From SIG714 sp964638675 (GTDB taxonomy: Bacteria; Bacillota; Clostridia; Oscillospirales; CAG-272): DNA of 64,000 nt. Below the pieces are notes generated by a model. The model was not told the DNA's origin, made no database searches, and saw only the letters and a list, made by a program, of their open reading frames with translations. Each line of letters starts with the position of its first letter. The stretch's first letter is position 1. The DNA is taken from positions 1-64,000 of the forward strand of contig CAZXAU010000004.1 of NCBI GenBank assembly GCA_964638675.1. The letters are read 5' to 3'. Below are positions 35,425 through 43,013 of this stretch, piece by piece. The position numbers and the translations under genes are program-made.

Positions 35425-36927
35425 ATGATAAACAAACTGATAGATAAACTGGTCGGATATGCAATCGAAAACGGACTGATCGAAGCTGCCGACAGAATAT
35501 ATGCCGTCAACTCACTGCTTAGCATCATGGGCGAGGACGCATATACACAACCCGAAGATAAATGTGATACAAAAGATCTGCAGTTGCACGAAATACTCGA
35601 TGCTCTTTGCGATATTGCCGCAGAAAAAGGGCTGTGCGGCGAAACGGTAAACGCAAGAGATCTTTTTGATACAAAGCTCATGGGTGCACTGACTCCCCGT
35701 CCGAGCGAAGTCATCAGGGAATTCAACGAACTGTACAGAGAATCTCCCGAAAAAGCAACCGATAAGTATTTTGCGCTTTCAAAAGCGACAAATTATATAA
35801 GAACCGACCGGATCAAAAAAGATATGCGTTGGAAGGTCTCCTCATCTTACGGGGAAATTGACATAACCGTAAACCTTTCAAAGCCAGAAAAAGACCCACG
35901 TGATATTGCAGCGGCAAAATCGGCTCCTCAATCAGGGTATCCGAAATGTCTTCTCTGTCACGAATGTGAAGGATATGCAGGCAGAATAAACTTTCCTGCA
36001 AGACAGAATCACCGTGTCATTCCGATAAAGCTCGGCGGAAGCGACTGGTTTATGCAATATTCTCCCTACGTATACTATGATGAGCATTGCATAGCTTTCA
36101 ACTCAATGCACACACCGATGTCAATAAGTGCGGCAACATTTGAGCGGTTGCTCGATTTTGTAACAGTTTTTCCCCATTATTTCATAGGTTCAAATGCCGA
36201 TCTGCCGATCGTTGGCGGCTCAATTCTCTCACACGACCATTTTCAGGGTGGAAGATATGACTTTGCAATGGCAAAAGCGGATATAAAGATCCCTCTCGTA
36301 TTTGAAGGCTTTGAAAATGTCAGTGCCGGTATCGTCCGTTGGCCGATGTCTGTCATTCGTCTCACCGGAAAGCGTGAAGAAATCTCGGAGCTTTCATCAA
36401 AGATCCTCTCAGCATGGAGAGGCTATTCGGACGAAAGTGCATATATATTTGCTCAGACTGACGGTGTCATGCACAACACCATCACACCGATCGCACGACG
36501 TCACGGAAATGACTATGAACTTGATCTGGTTCTCCGAAACAACATAACAACGATCGAATATCCGATGGGACTGTATCATCCGCACGCCGAATACCATCAC
36601 ATTAAAAAGGAAAACATAGGTCTTATTGAGGTTATGGGTCTCGCCGTCCTCCCTTCAAGACTGAAAAATGAAATTTCGGCAATGAAGAAATACCTGCTCG
36701 GCAATGCATCCGAAGTCGATGTCGGGGAACATAAGCCTTGGCTTGACAGCATACTCGAAGAGACTGTCATAACCGAAAAAAATGCAGAGAACATCATAAA
36801 AGAAGAGATCGGAAAGGTCTTTGTCAAGGTGCTTGAATGTGCAGGTGTATATAAAGATACCCCCGAAGGAGAAGACGCATTTCTCCACTTTACATCTGCA
36901 TGCGGTGCAAAGGCTCTGGAGGACTGA
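35425..36927 (+). CDS. galT: UDP-glucose--hexose-1-phosphate uridylyltransferase (type 2 GalT)
   Basis: Leloir-pathway enzyme that exchanges UMP between UDP-glucose and galactose-1-phosphate. 500 residues, the length of the Firmicutes-type class II GalT, about 150 longer than the E. coli type. The nucleotidyl-transfer site is SHDHFQGG (His270, His272), and GYPKCLLCHECEGYAGR and GLYHPHAEYHHIKKENIGLIEVMG are class II signatures. No galK or galE is adjacent. The GH97 hydrolase encoded on the opposite strand could supply galactose, which would make the two functionally linked. Confidence 0.95.
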   Translation: MINKLIDKLVGYAIENGLIEAADRIYAVNSLLSIMGEDAYTQPEDKCDTKDLQLHEILDALCDIAAEKGLCGETVNARDLFDTKLMGALTPRPSEVIREFNELYRESPEKATDKYFALSKATNYIRTDRIKKDMRWKVSSSYGEIDITVNLSKPEKDPRDIAAAKSAPQSGYPKCLLCHECEGYAGRINFPARQNHRVIPIKLGGSDWFMQYSPYVYYDEHCIAFNSMHTPMSISAATFERLLDFVTVFPHYFIGSNADLPIVGGSILSHDHFQGGRYDFAMAKADIKIPLVFEGFENVSAGIVRWPMSVIRLTGKREEISELSSKILSAWRGYSDESAYIFAQTDGVMHNTITPIARRHGNDYELDLVLRNNITTIEYPMGLYHPHAEYHHIKKENIGLIEVMGLAVLPSRLKNEISAMKKYLLGNASEVDVGEHKPWLDSILEETVITEKNAENIIKEEIGKVFVKVLECAGVYKDTPEGEDAFLHFTSACGAKALED

Positions 36928-37036
36928 GTTTTTCGGCATTGACCAACCTTTCCACTTTTGCCGCACTTTAATTTGCAATCAGAGCAAAGCATGCGGCAAC
37001 CGTATATAAATTTTATAAGAAAGCAGGAATAAAGAT

Positions 37037-37813
37037 ATGCTTCCAAATCCGATTTTGACTCTCGGACCGTTAAAAATTCACATGTATTCGGTTATGATCT
37101 GCATAGGTGTTCTGTGTGGATTTGCACTTTTTTTCACACTCGGAAAGAAAAGAAAAATTTCAGAGAAAAATCTTGATTTCGTATATTATACCGCCATTTT
37201 ATCGATATTTGCAGGGTTCGCATTTGCCGCACTTTTCCATGCGGTATATGCATATATCGAGCGAGGAGTATTTGAGCTTGACGGCAGTATCACATTTCTC
37301 GGCGGATTGATAGGAGCTGTTGCAACTGCGACATTGATTTTCTTTCTTTTCAGAAAAAAATATCCGACGGCACTGCGTGAGACTATAGAGCTTATACCTG
37401 TATGTGTCACACTCGGACATGCATTCGGAAGAGTCGGTTGCTTTTTCGCAGGCTGTTGCTACGGTATAAAAACCGACAGCTTTATCGGTGTTAAATTTCC
37501 GAATTTACCGTATAAAGTCGTTCCGACACAGCTTATTGAAGCAGGATGTCTTTTCATTCTCTTCGCTGTCCTCCTTATCCTTTATGTTAAAAAGGATTCA
37601 AAACATCTTGTAAGCATCTACCTCATATCATACGGAGTTTTCCGCTTTGTCATTGAATTTTTCAGAGGAGATGACCGCGGTGCCTTCATCGGCAGTTTTT
37701 CGCCTTCACAGTTCTGGTCGCTTGTCATGATAGTAATAGGAATTGCAATGATTTTCCTTACGATCAGGTTCAGAAACTGGGTATGGGGAAAGCAAGACGA
37801 GAGCGAGAATTGA
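37037..37813 (+). CDS. lgt: Prolipoprotein diacylglyceryl transferase family protein (divergent Lgt)
   Basis: A 258-residue, seven-helix membrane protein of the Lgt family, which transfers diacylglyceryl to the lipobox Cys. The core motif HAFGRVGCFFAGCCYG replaces the canonical GRIGNFINGE. The conserved Arg is kept but the Asn is Cys, and a CC pair is added. Other family features remain: FLGGLIGA, VPTQLIEA and FRGDDRGA. Two clear lipoprotein genes in this window need an Lgt. This could be the housekeeping enzyme of a divergent clade or a paralogue with another substrate. It starts about 110 bases after galT. Confidence 0.8.
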   Translation: MLPNPILTLGPLKIHMYSVMICIGVLCGFALFFTLGKKRKISEKNLDFVYYTAILSIFAGFAFAALFHAVYAYIERGVFELDGSITFLGGLIGAVATATLIFFLFRKKYPTALRETIELIPVCVTLGHAFGRVGCFFAGCCYGIKTDSFIGVKFPNLPYKVVPTQLIEAGCLFILFAVLLILYVKKDSKHLVSIYLISYGVFRFVIEFFRGDDRGAFIGSFSPSQFWSLVMIVIGIAMIFLTIRFRNWVWGKQDESEN

Positions 37814-37869
37814 CCGCAGTATCGGCAATCCTGCAAAATTCCGAAAGGAGTAATTTTATATAAATTCTT

Positions 37870-39066
37870 ATGAAGATAGTACAGTTTTCAGATTCATTTC
37901 TTCCGATAGTTGACGGAGTTGGGAACGTGAGCTATCAATATGCATACAATTTCGGTTTAAAGGGCAACGAAAGCTATGTTGTCGCACCTCTGACAGATAC
38001 AGGTTACCGCGGAAATCTCGGATTTGAGATCATAGATTATGTGGGGATCTCATCAGGCAGGCTCAAGGCATATACCTTCGGCATTCCGTCGCTTGATTCA
38101 AACTGCCGTGCAAGACTAAGTATGATAAAAGGCGATATAGTCCATGTACATGATCCATTTACAGCAGGCAATGCCGGCATACTGTACGCAAAAAAGAACA
38201 AGATCCCGATTATCGGAACATTTCATTCAAAATATTACGATGATTTTCTTGATACGACCGGTCTTGAGATTGCCGCAGTGATCGGCACAAAGAGTGTAGT
38301 TGATTTTTACAAAAAATGTGACGAGGTGTGGACGGTCAGCAAATCGGCGGCAGATGTTCTCCACAGTTACGGCTACAAAAAAAGTATAAAAGTTATTCCT
38401 AACGGAACAAACATTGTCCCTCTTGACCCCGTAAAATATGAAGCTATGACAAAAAAATACCGTGCTGATGAAGCATCGGTTCTGCTGTATGTCGGACAGC
38501 TCAATTGGAAAAAGAATATAAAAACAATTCTCGAAGCCTTTTCATTGCTCAGCATCAATTGCAAACTTGTACTCGCAGGTCAGGGTCCCGATGAACACGA
38601 CATACGCAGAACAGCAAAAAAGCTCGGCATAGAAGACAGAATACACTTTACAGGTCATATCAAAGACCGCCCGACTCTCGATGCACTTTATGCCGCTTCT
38701 GATCTGTTTGTATTTCCATCGCTGTATGATACATCAGGGCTTGTCATAAGAGAAGCGGCGGCGATGGGCACACCGAGCATCGCAGTCCGTGGTTCTGCGG
38801 CAGGAGAGGATATTACAGATCTGTTAAACGGATTTCTTTGTGAAAACAAGCCGGCAGATCTTGCAAAAAGCATCGAAAGAGCACTTTCCGACAGGGACAG
38901 GTTGTCTTTGATCGGAGAAAGAGCAAAACAGACTCTGCCAATTCCCTGGTCACAGATCACCGATACCATTCTTTCCGAGTACGAAAGGGTCATCGCAGAC
39001 AAAAGGAAGCGTGCTCTTGAAAGAGCAAAAGCACGGTCTGCCGGAAAAAGCAACACAAAGAAGTGA
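37870..39066 (+). CDS. Family 4 glycosyltransferase
   Basis: A GT-B fold glycosyltransferase of 398 residues. The N-terminal Rossmann domain has the DSFLPIVDGVG glycine loop and IVHVHDPFTAG. The C-terminal nucleotide-sugar domain has LLYVGQLNWKKN, the VFPSLYDTSGLVIREAAAMGTPSIA motif (here FVFPSLYDTSG and REAAAMGTPS) and a basic tail rich in Arg/Ala. It resembles glycolipid or phosphatidylinositol mannosyl- and diacylglycerol glucosyltransferases. Donor and acceptor are not assigned. The nearest SD (AAAGGAG) is 19 bases upstream of the ATG, unusually far. Confidence 0.88.
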   Translation: MKIVQFSDSFLPIVDGVGNVSYQYAYNFGLKGNESYVVAPLTDTGYRGNLGFEIIDYVGISSGRLKAYTFGIPSLDSNCRARLSMIKGDIVHVHDPFTAGNAGILYAKKNKIPIIGTFHSKYYDDFLDTTGLEIAAVIGTKSVVDFYKKCDEVWTVSKSAADVLHSYGYKKSIKVIPNGTNIVPLDPVKYEAMTKKYRADEASVLLYVGQLNWKKNIKTILEAFSLLSINCKLVLAGQGPDEHDIRRTAKKLGIEDRIHFTGHIKDRPTLDALYAASDLFVFPSLYDTSGLVIREAAAMGTPSIAVRGSAAGEDITDLLNGFLCENKPADLAKSIERALSDRDRLSLIGERAKQTLPIPWSQITDTILSEYERVIADKRKRALERAKARSAGKSNTKK

Positions 39067-39120
39067 TAAGTTCCGGGACATTCCGTGAAGATAAATTTGA
39101 AAAATATTTTTGAAAAACTA

Positions 39121-39149
39121 TTGACAAACAAGAAAAAAAGTGATATCAT
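39121..39149 (+). promoter_or_regulatory. Sigma-A promoter for infC-rpmI-rplT
   Basis: TTGACA (39121-39126), a 17-base spacer and TATCAT (39144-39149), close to consensus. Initiation near 39156 gives a leader of about 145 bases. Confidence 0.85.
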
Positions 39150-39154
39150 AATCG

Positions 39155-39281
39155 GGAACAATGAAGCAGAGTTCCGCTCTCACCTTTACAGCCTATGAGC
39201 AGTACGGGTTTGATATCACTTTTTTCCCGTTTTTGTGGGTTGTTGTGTGCGGAGCTGTGTTTGCACACTTTTTTATTTTTT
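39155..39281 (+). promoter_or_regulatory. infC leader with attenuator hairpins (L20-leader-like)
   Basis: The leader has a hairpin GGAAC/GTTCC (39155-39175), a hairpin ACGGG/CCCGT followed by TTTTT (39204-39234), and a terminator GTGTGC/GCACAC (39245-39268) followed by a 13-base T-rich tract (39269-39281). A terminator just before infC matches the known feedback of ribosomal protein L20 on infC-rpmI-rplT in Firmicutes. Whether this sequence binds L20 is inferred from position and gene content. Confidence 0.75.
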
Positions 39282-39302
39282 GTATCTCAGGAGGTACCGA
39301 TC

Positions 39303-39851
39303 ATCAAACCTAAGAATTCCAAAGACCTTTACATCAACGAAGAGATAATCAAAGAAGCCAAGATAGCTCCCTCGACAGAAGTCAGGGTTATAGGAGAAGA
39401 CGGAACACAACTCGGAATGATGTCGCTGAGAAGCGCCATTGAAGTCGCCTACGACGAGGGACTTGATCTCGCACTCATGTCGGCACAGGGGCAATCTCCG
39501 GTCTGCCGTGTGCTTGACTACGGAAAATTCTGTTTCAACCGTGATAAAAAAGAGAAAGAAGCAAAGAAAAAGCAGGCGAAGGTTGAAATCAAAGAAATTC
39601 AGCTTACAGTTCTGATCGACACAAACGATTTCAACACAAAGGTCAATCAGGCGAGAAAATTTCTCACCTCGGGCAACAAGGTAATGGTTAAGGTAAGATT
39701 CAAGAGCCGTCAGATCTCCCACCCCGAGATCGGAGCAAATCTTCTTGAAAAATTCACCTCCCTTTGCGAGGATGTCGGTCAGCTCGACAAAAAGCCGGTT
39801 CTCGAAGGAAAGAACATGACAATGTTCCTCGGTCCGAAAACAGGCAAATGA
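39303..39851 (+). CDS. infC: Translation initiation factor IF-3, ATC start
   Basis: IF-3 binds the 30S subunit and rejects non-standard start codons. The family-like sequence begins IKPKNSKDLYINEEI. No ATG, GTG or TTG exists at that point. AGGAGG (39289-39294) is followed by two ATC codons, at 39300 (5-base spacing) and 39303 (8-base spacing). An AUC/AUU-type start on infC fits its known autoregulation. From 39303 the protein is 182 residues, with N-terminal (VRVIGEDGTQLG) and C-terminal (EIQLTVLIDTNDFNTKVNQA) domains of normal size. A far-upstream ATG at 39195 lies inside the attenuator and is not credible. Confidence 0.93.
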   Translation: MKPKNSKDLYINEEIIKEAKIAPSTEVRVIGEDGTQLGMMSLRSAIEVAYDEGLDLALMSAQGQSPVCRVLDYGKFCFNRDKKEKEAKKKQAKVEIKEIQLTVLIDTNDFNTKVNQARKFLTSGNKVMVKVRFKSRQISHPEIGANLLEKFTSLCEDVGQLDKKPVLEGKNMTMFLGPKTGK

Positions 39852-39907
39852 GTTCAGGAAGACAGAGAAATACAAAACGCACATTTTTTAATTAGTTTAT
39901 TTTTACC

Positions 39908-39922
39908 GTCCGCAGTGCGGAC
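39908..39922 (+). other. Small hairpin in the infC-rpmI spacer
   Basis: GTCCGC (39908-39913) and GCGGAC (39917-39922) form a tight 6-bp stem with a 3-base loop between infC and rpmI. It could be a processing site or an L20 contact, but there is no direct evidence. Confidence 0.4.
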
Positions 39923-39959
39923 ATTCAGCAATATAAGCTGAGACGAAAGGAGTACAATC

Positions 39960-40157
39960 ATGCCAAAAGTTAAAACACACAGCGCATCTAAAAAGAGATT
40001 TACCCTTACCAAAAGCGGTAAAATCAAGATGAATCATGCACAGCACCGTCACAAGCTCGGAATCAAAACCGCTAAGCGTAAAAGAATGCTTCGCAGTGCA
40101 TCATATATGAGCGAATCGATGGCTCCCGTTTACAAAACACTTATTCAGAAGTTTTAA
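39960..40157 (+). CDS. rpmI: 50S ribosomal protein L35
   Basis: 65 residues, highly basic. It has the L35 signature KTHSASKKRFTLTKSGKIK and the RHKLGIKTAKRKRMLR block. A strong SD AAAGGAG is 8 bases upstream. It sits in the standard infC-rpmI-rplT order. Confidence 0.98.
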   Translation: MPKVKTHSASKKRFTLTKSGKIKMNHAQHRHKLGIKTAKRKRMLRSASYMSESMAPVYKTLIQKF

Positions 40158-40181
40158 TCAAGGTTCAGGAGGTAAATTGAA

Positions 40182-40535
40182 ATGGCAAGAGTTAAGGGCG
40201 CGATGATGACGCGCAAAAGAAGAAATAAAGTCCTGAAGGCAGCCAAAGGTTACTGGGGTTCAAAGAGCAAGCACTTCAAGATGGCTAAACAGGCCGTAAT
40301 GAAGAGCGGAAACTATGCATATATCGGAAGAAAGCTCAAAAAGAGAGATTTCAGATCGCTTTGGATCGCAAGAATTTCCGCACAGGCTAAGGTTTGCGGA
40401 ATCAATTATTCCCAGCTTATGCACGGACTTAAAAAAGCCGGTGTTGCAATAAACCGCAAGATGCTTTCCGAGATTGCAATTTCAGATAAAGAAGCGTTTG
40501 CAAAGATCGTTGAGCAGGCTAAAGCAGCACTCTGA
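40182..40535 (+). CDS. rplT: 50S ribosomal protein L20
   Basis: 117 residues with the standard L20 opening (ARVKGAMMTRKRRNKVLKAAKG split as ARVKGAMMTRKRRNK and KAAKGYWG) and WIARISAQAKVCGINYSQLMHG. It is an early assembly protein of the large subunit and, in Firmicutes, the repressor of its own operon through the leader described at 39155-39281. A terminator follows within 15 bases. Confidence 0.98.
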   Translation: MARVKGAMMTRKRRNKVLKAAKGYWGSKSKHFKMAKQAVMKSGNYAYIGRKLKKRDFRSLWIARISAQAKVCGINYSQLMHGLKKAGVAINRKMLSEIAISDKEAFAKIVEQAKAAL

Positions 40536-40549
40536 TCATAGGATATATT

Positions 40550-40590
40550 GAAGGACTGTCATCGAAAAGACCGACAGCCCTTCTTTTCGT
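40550..40590 (+). terminator. Terminator after rplT
   Basis: GAAGGACTGTC (40550-40560) pairs with GACAGCCCTTC (40573-40583), 11 bp with one mismatch, followed by TTTT. It closes the infC-rpmI-rplT unit. Confidence 0.85.
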
Positions 40591-40693
40591 ATTGCAGAAT
40601 CTCAGAATCTGAAGAAATTTCAGTTTTTCTCACCGGATGCTCTGATTTCAAAACATAAGTTTCAATTCAGAAGAATGTTATAAGGAAAGAACA

Positions 40694-41488
40694 ATGGAAC
40701 AAATTACATCAAGAAGCAATAATTTTATAGTATTTCTATCTTCCCTGCACGATCGAAAAAACAGGGATCGTGAGGGACTTTTCATATTTGAAGGAAAGAA
40801 ACTGTTCAACGAAGCTGTTAAAAGGCAGATACCAGTACAGGCAGTGGTTTTCACCGAAGAAAACATTGATTTTGTAAACAAGCTTTGCTCTAATGTACGC
40901 AAAATTCTTGTTTCGCAGTCGGTTTATGAAAAAATTTCTTGCGAAAAATCACCTTCGGGCGTATTTTGTTTGTCAAAAGGTATTGACAAATTTCATAAAT
41001 TTGCTACAATATATAATAAAAGAATAAACGGAAGCAAAATCATCCTTGATTCATTAAGGGATCCTGGAAATCTCGGGACTGTAATAAGAACAGCATCGGC
41101 TCTCGGAATAGGCGAGATCATTCTTTCAAAAGACTGTGCTGATATATATTCTGAAAAAACGGTTCGTGCGTCTATGGGTGCACTCTTCTCTCAGAATATA
41201 ACGATTTGCGATGATCTGTGTCAGGCAATCGATTTATTGAAAAGCGAAAGGTATAAGGTATACGCCGCAGCACTGTCAGAGAATTCAAAAATACTTACAG
41301 ATATTGAATGCTCAGAAAAGACCATTTTCGTAGTCGGCAATGAAGGGCACGGTATCTCAGCGGACGTACTGTCTCATTGTGATAAAAGTGTAATCATTCC
41401 AATGCCGGGAGGCACCGAAAGCCTGAACGCATCGATTGCAGCAGCAATACTGATGTGGGAATGCACCGTAAAAAGCAGCGGATCCTGA
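40694..41488 (+). CDS. TrmH family RNA 2'-O-methyltransferase
   Basis: A SPOUT (knotted) methyltransferase of 264 residues. The N-terminal L30e-like RNA-binding domain opens with FLSSLHDRKNRDREGLFIFEG (seen as REGLFIFEGKK). The catalytic domain has the three SpoU motifs: DSLRDPGNLGTVIRTA, VVGNEGHGIS and PMPGGTESLNASIAAAI. The knotted trefoil binds SAM. It acts on rRNA or tRNA ribose; the exact target (for example 23S G2251 or similar) cannot be fixed. SD is AAGGAAAG. Confidence 0.92.
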   Translation: MEQITSRSNNFIVFLSSLHDRKNRDREGLFIFEGKKLFNEAVKRQIPVQAVVFTEENIDFVNKLCSNVRKILVSQSVYEKISCEKSPSGVFCLSKGIDKFHKFATIYNKRINGSKIILDSLRDPGNLGTVIRTASALGIGEIILSKDCADIYSEKTVRASMGALFSQNITICDDLCQAIDLLKSERYKVYAAALSENSKILTDIECSEKTIFVVGNEGHGISADVLSHCDKSVIIPMPGGTESLNASIAAAILMWECTVKSSGS

Positions 41489-41500
41489 AGTTTTCCGGAG

Positions 41501-41518
41501 CGACAACGCAAACTAACT
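41501..41518 (+). repeat. Intergenic hairpin element, copy 4 (3' end only), upstream of dprA
   Basis: CGACAACGCAAACTAACT matches the gene-proximal end of copies 1 and 3 (shared 11-12-mer CGCAAACTAACT). It sits 19 bases before the dprA ATG, directly 5' of the SD AAGGAG, the same position and polarity as the other copies. No hairpins are present here. Confidence 0.55.
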
Positions 41519-41537
41519 TCTTTAAGGAGATGTGAGA

Positions 41538-42833
41538 ATGAATATCACAGAAGCTAATCGGTATCAGAAAATTGTCAAATGGGTATGGCTTTCAATTGCT
41601 ATCGGAGAAGGATGCAAAAATTCGTCAGATGTAATAGACTTCTCAACATGCGATCCGTGTACAGTCTATGATATCAATGATTTTTCGGGTATATCTGGAA
41701 AGAACAAGATATTCACAAAGCATCAGGCGGAAAGGCTCGCAAACAAAGATCTTTCACAGGCTGAGAGGATAGTTGAATATTGTGAGAAAAACGGAATAAA
41801 AATACTTACTCCTTCAGACGATGAGTATCCGAATATTCTTCTCAACACTCAGGCATGCCCGGCAGTTCTCTACTGTCTCGGCAGAATGCCTGACCTTGAG
41901 CAAAGGATATCGATCTCCTGCGTCGGCACGAGAAAAATGTCACGGGTCGGAAAGAGAGCAGGATATGAAATTGCTTATGATCTGGCAAAATGCGGAATTG
42001 TAATAACAAGCGGACTTGCCCTCGGAATCGACAGCATATGCCACAGTGCGGCTCTTGACGCAGGCGGCACAACAATTGCAGTGCTCGGTTCAGGAATCGA
42101 TAATATTTATCCAGCACAGAATGCATCACTCATGAAGGAAATAGTTTCACTCGGCGGTGCGGTGATCACCGAATTTGCACCCGGCACACCTCCTATTGCA
42201 CACAATTTCCCTGTCAGAAACAGAATAGTCAGTGCTCTTTCTGTGGGCACTCTCGTCGTTGAGGCAGGCGAGAGAAGCGGCTCACTGAACACGGCTAGAC
42301 ACTGCGTGGAGCAGGGACGTGATCTCTTCTCGATTCCTGGAGAAACAGGCGAATTTACGCATATGGGTTCAAATCTGCTTCTGAAGCAGGGAGCCATCAC
42401 TGTTACAGAGGCGGCAGACATTGTATCATTTTACACTCAAAGATACGGTGACAAGATAAAATTCGATCAAATATTCAAGCGTGAAACTCTGAGAGGAATT
42501 TCGACACCCGAAATATCAAAATCATCGGTATTGCCTGAAAAATTTATAAAAGATAACAAAGACAAAAAGGCCGAAAGATCGGATAAAATAAAGAATAAGA
42601 CAAAGAACGATGCGTCCGATACCCAAATAGACAACAAGAGAATCCCGAAGGAAATACCTATCCGCGGAAATACATCCGGGCAGATCATTGAGCTTCTCAG
42701 CCGTGGACCTCTTTTTCCCGATGAGATATCCGAAAAGCTATCCTATTCAATAAAGGATACTATGACCGAGCTCTCACTTCTTGAGCTTGAAGGTGTCGTC
42801 ACCGTAATGTCAGGCGGAAAATACACTCTTTGA
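41538..42833 (+). CDS. dprA: DNA-processing protein DprA
   Basis: Single-stranded DNA-binding protein that loads RecA during natural transformation; it is also widespread in species not known to be competent. 431 residues. The Rossmann-like core has SCVGTRKMSRVGKRAG, GLALGIDSICHSAAL and VLGSGIDNIYPAQN, then FPVRNRIVSALS and VVEAGERSGSLNTAR. A charged linker (about 325-375) leads to a winged-helix C-terminal domain. The start ATG at 41538 has AAGGAG eight bases upstream; a GTG six bases earlier is less likely. The dprA-topA-trmFO order is a standard Firmicutes arrangement. Confidence 0.95.
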   Translation: MNITEANRYQKIVKWVWLSIAIGEGCKNSSDVIDFSTCDPCTVYDINDFSGISGKNKIFTKHQAERLANKDLSQAERIVEYCEKNGIKILTPSDDEYPNILLNTQACPAVLYCLGRMPDLEQRISISCVGTRKMSRVGKRAGYEIAYDLAKCGIVITSGLALGIDSICHSAALDAGGTTIAVLGSGIDNIYPAQNASLMKEIVSLGGAVITEFAPGTPPIAHNFPVRNRIVSALSVGTLVVEAGERSGSLNTARHCVEQGRDLFSIPGETGEFTHMGSNLLLKQGAITVTEAADIVSFYTQRYGDKIKFDQIFKRETLRGISTPEISKSSVLPEKFIKDNKDKKAERSDKIKNKTKNDASDTQIDNKRIPKEIPIRGNTSGQIIELLSRGPLFPDEISEKLSYSIKDTMTELSLLELEGVVTVMSGGKYTL

Positions 42834-43013
42834 TGCCGACTGTCATAAATGACTCTTTACCGTGAGCTCTGATATGATACGTTCAAGGTTATAATTTCCG
42901 AAGAAATAAAAATAATAAAAACATCACGTTATCGGCAGAAAATGATTTGCTGAGAATTTAAAGTTTATTTTGAAAAACACCGCAACAGATATCAAAGAAA
43001 GGAAACAAAATAA

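Noticed and set aside
39195..39302. N-terminal extension of infC from an upstream ATG
   Set aside because: The extension runs through the attenuator hairpins and T tract, has no SD and no IF-3 similarity.
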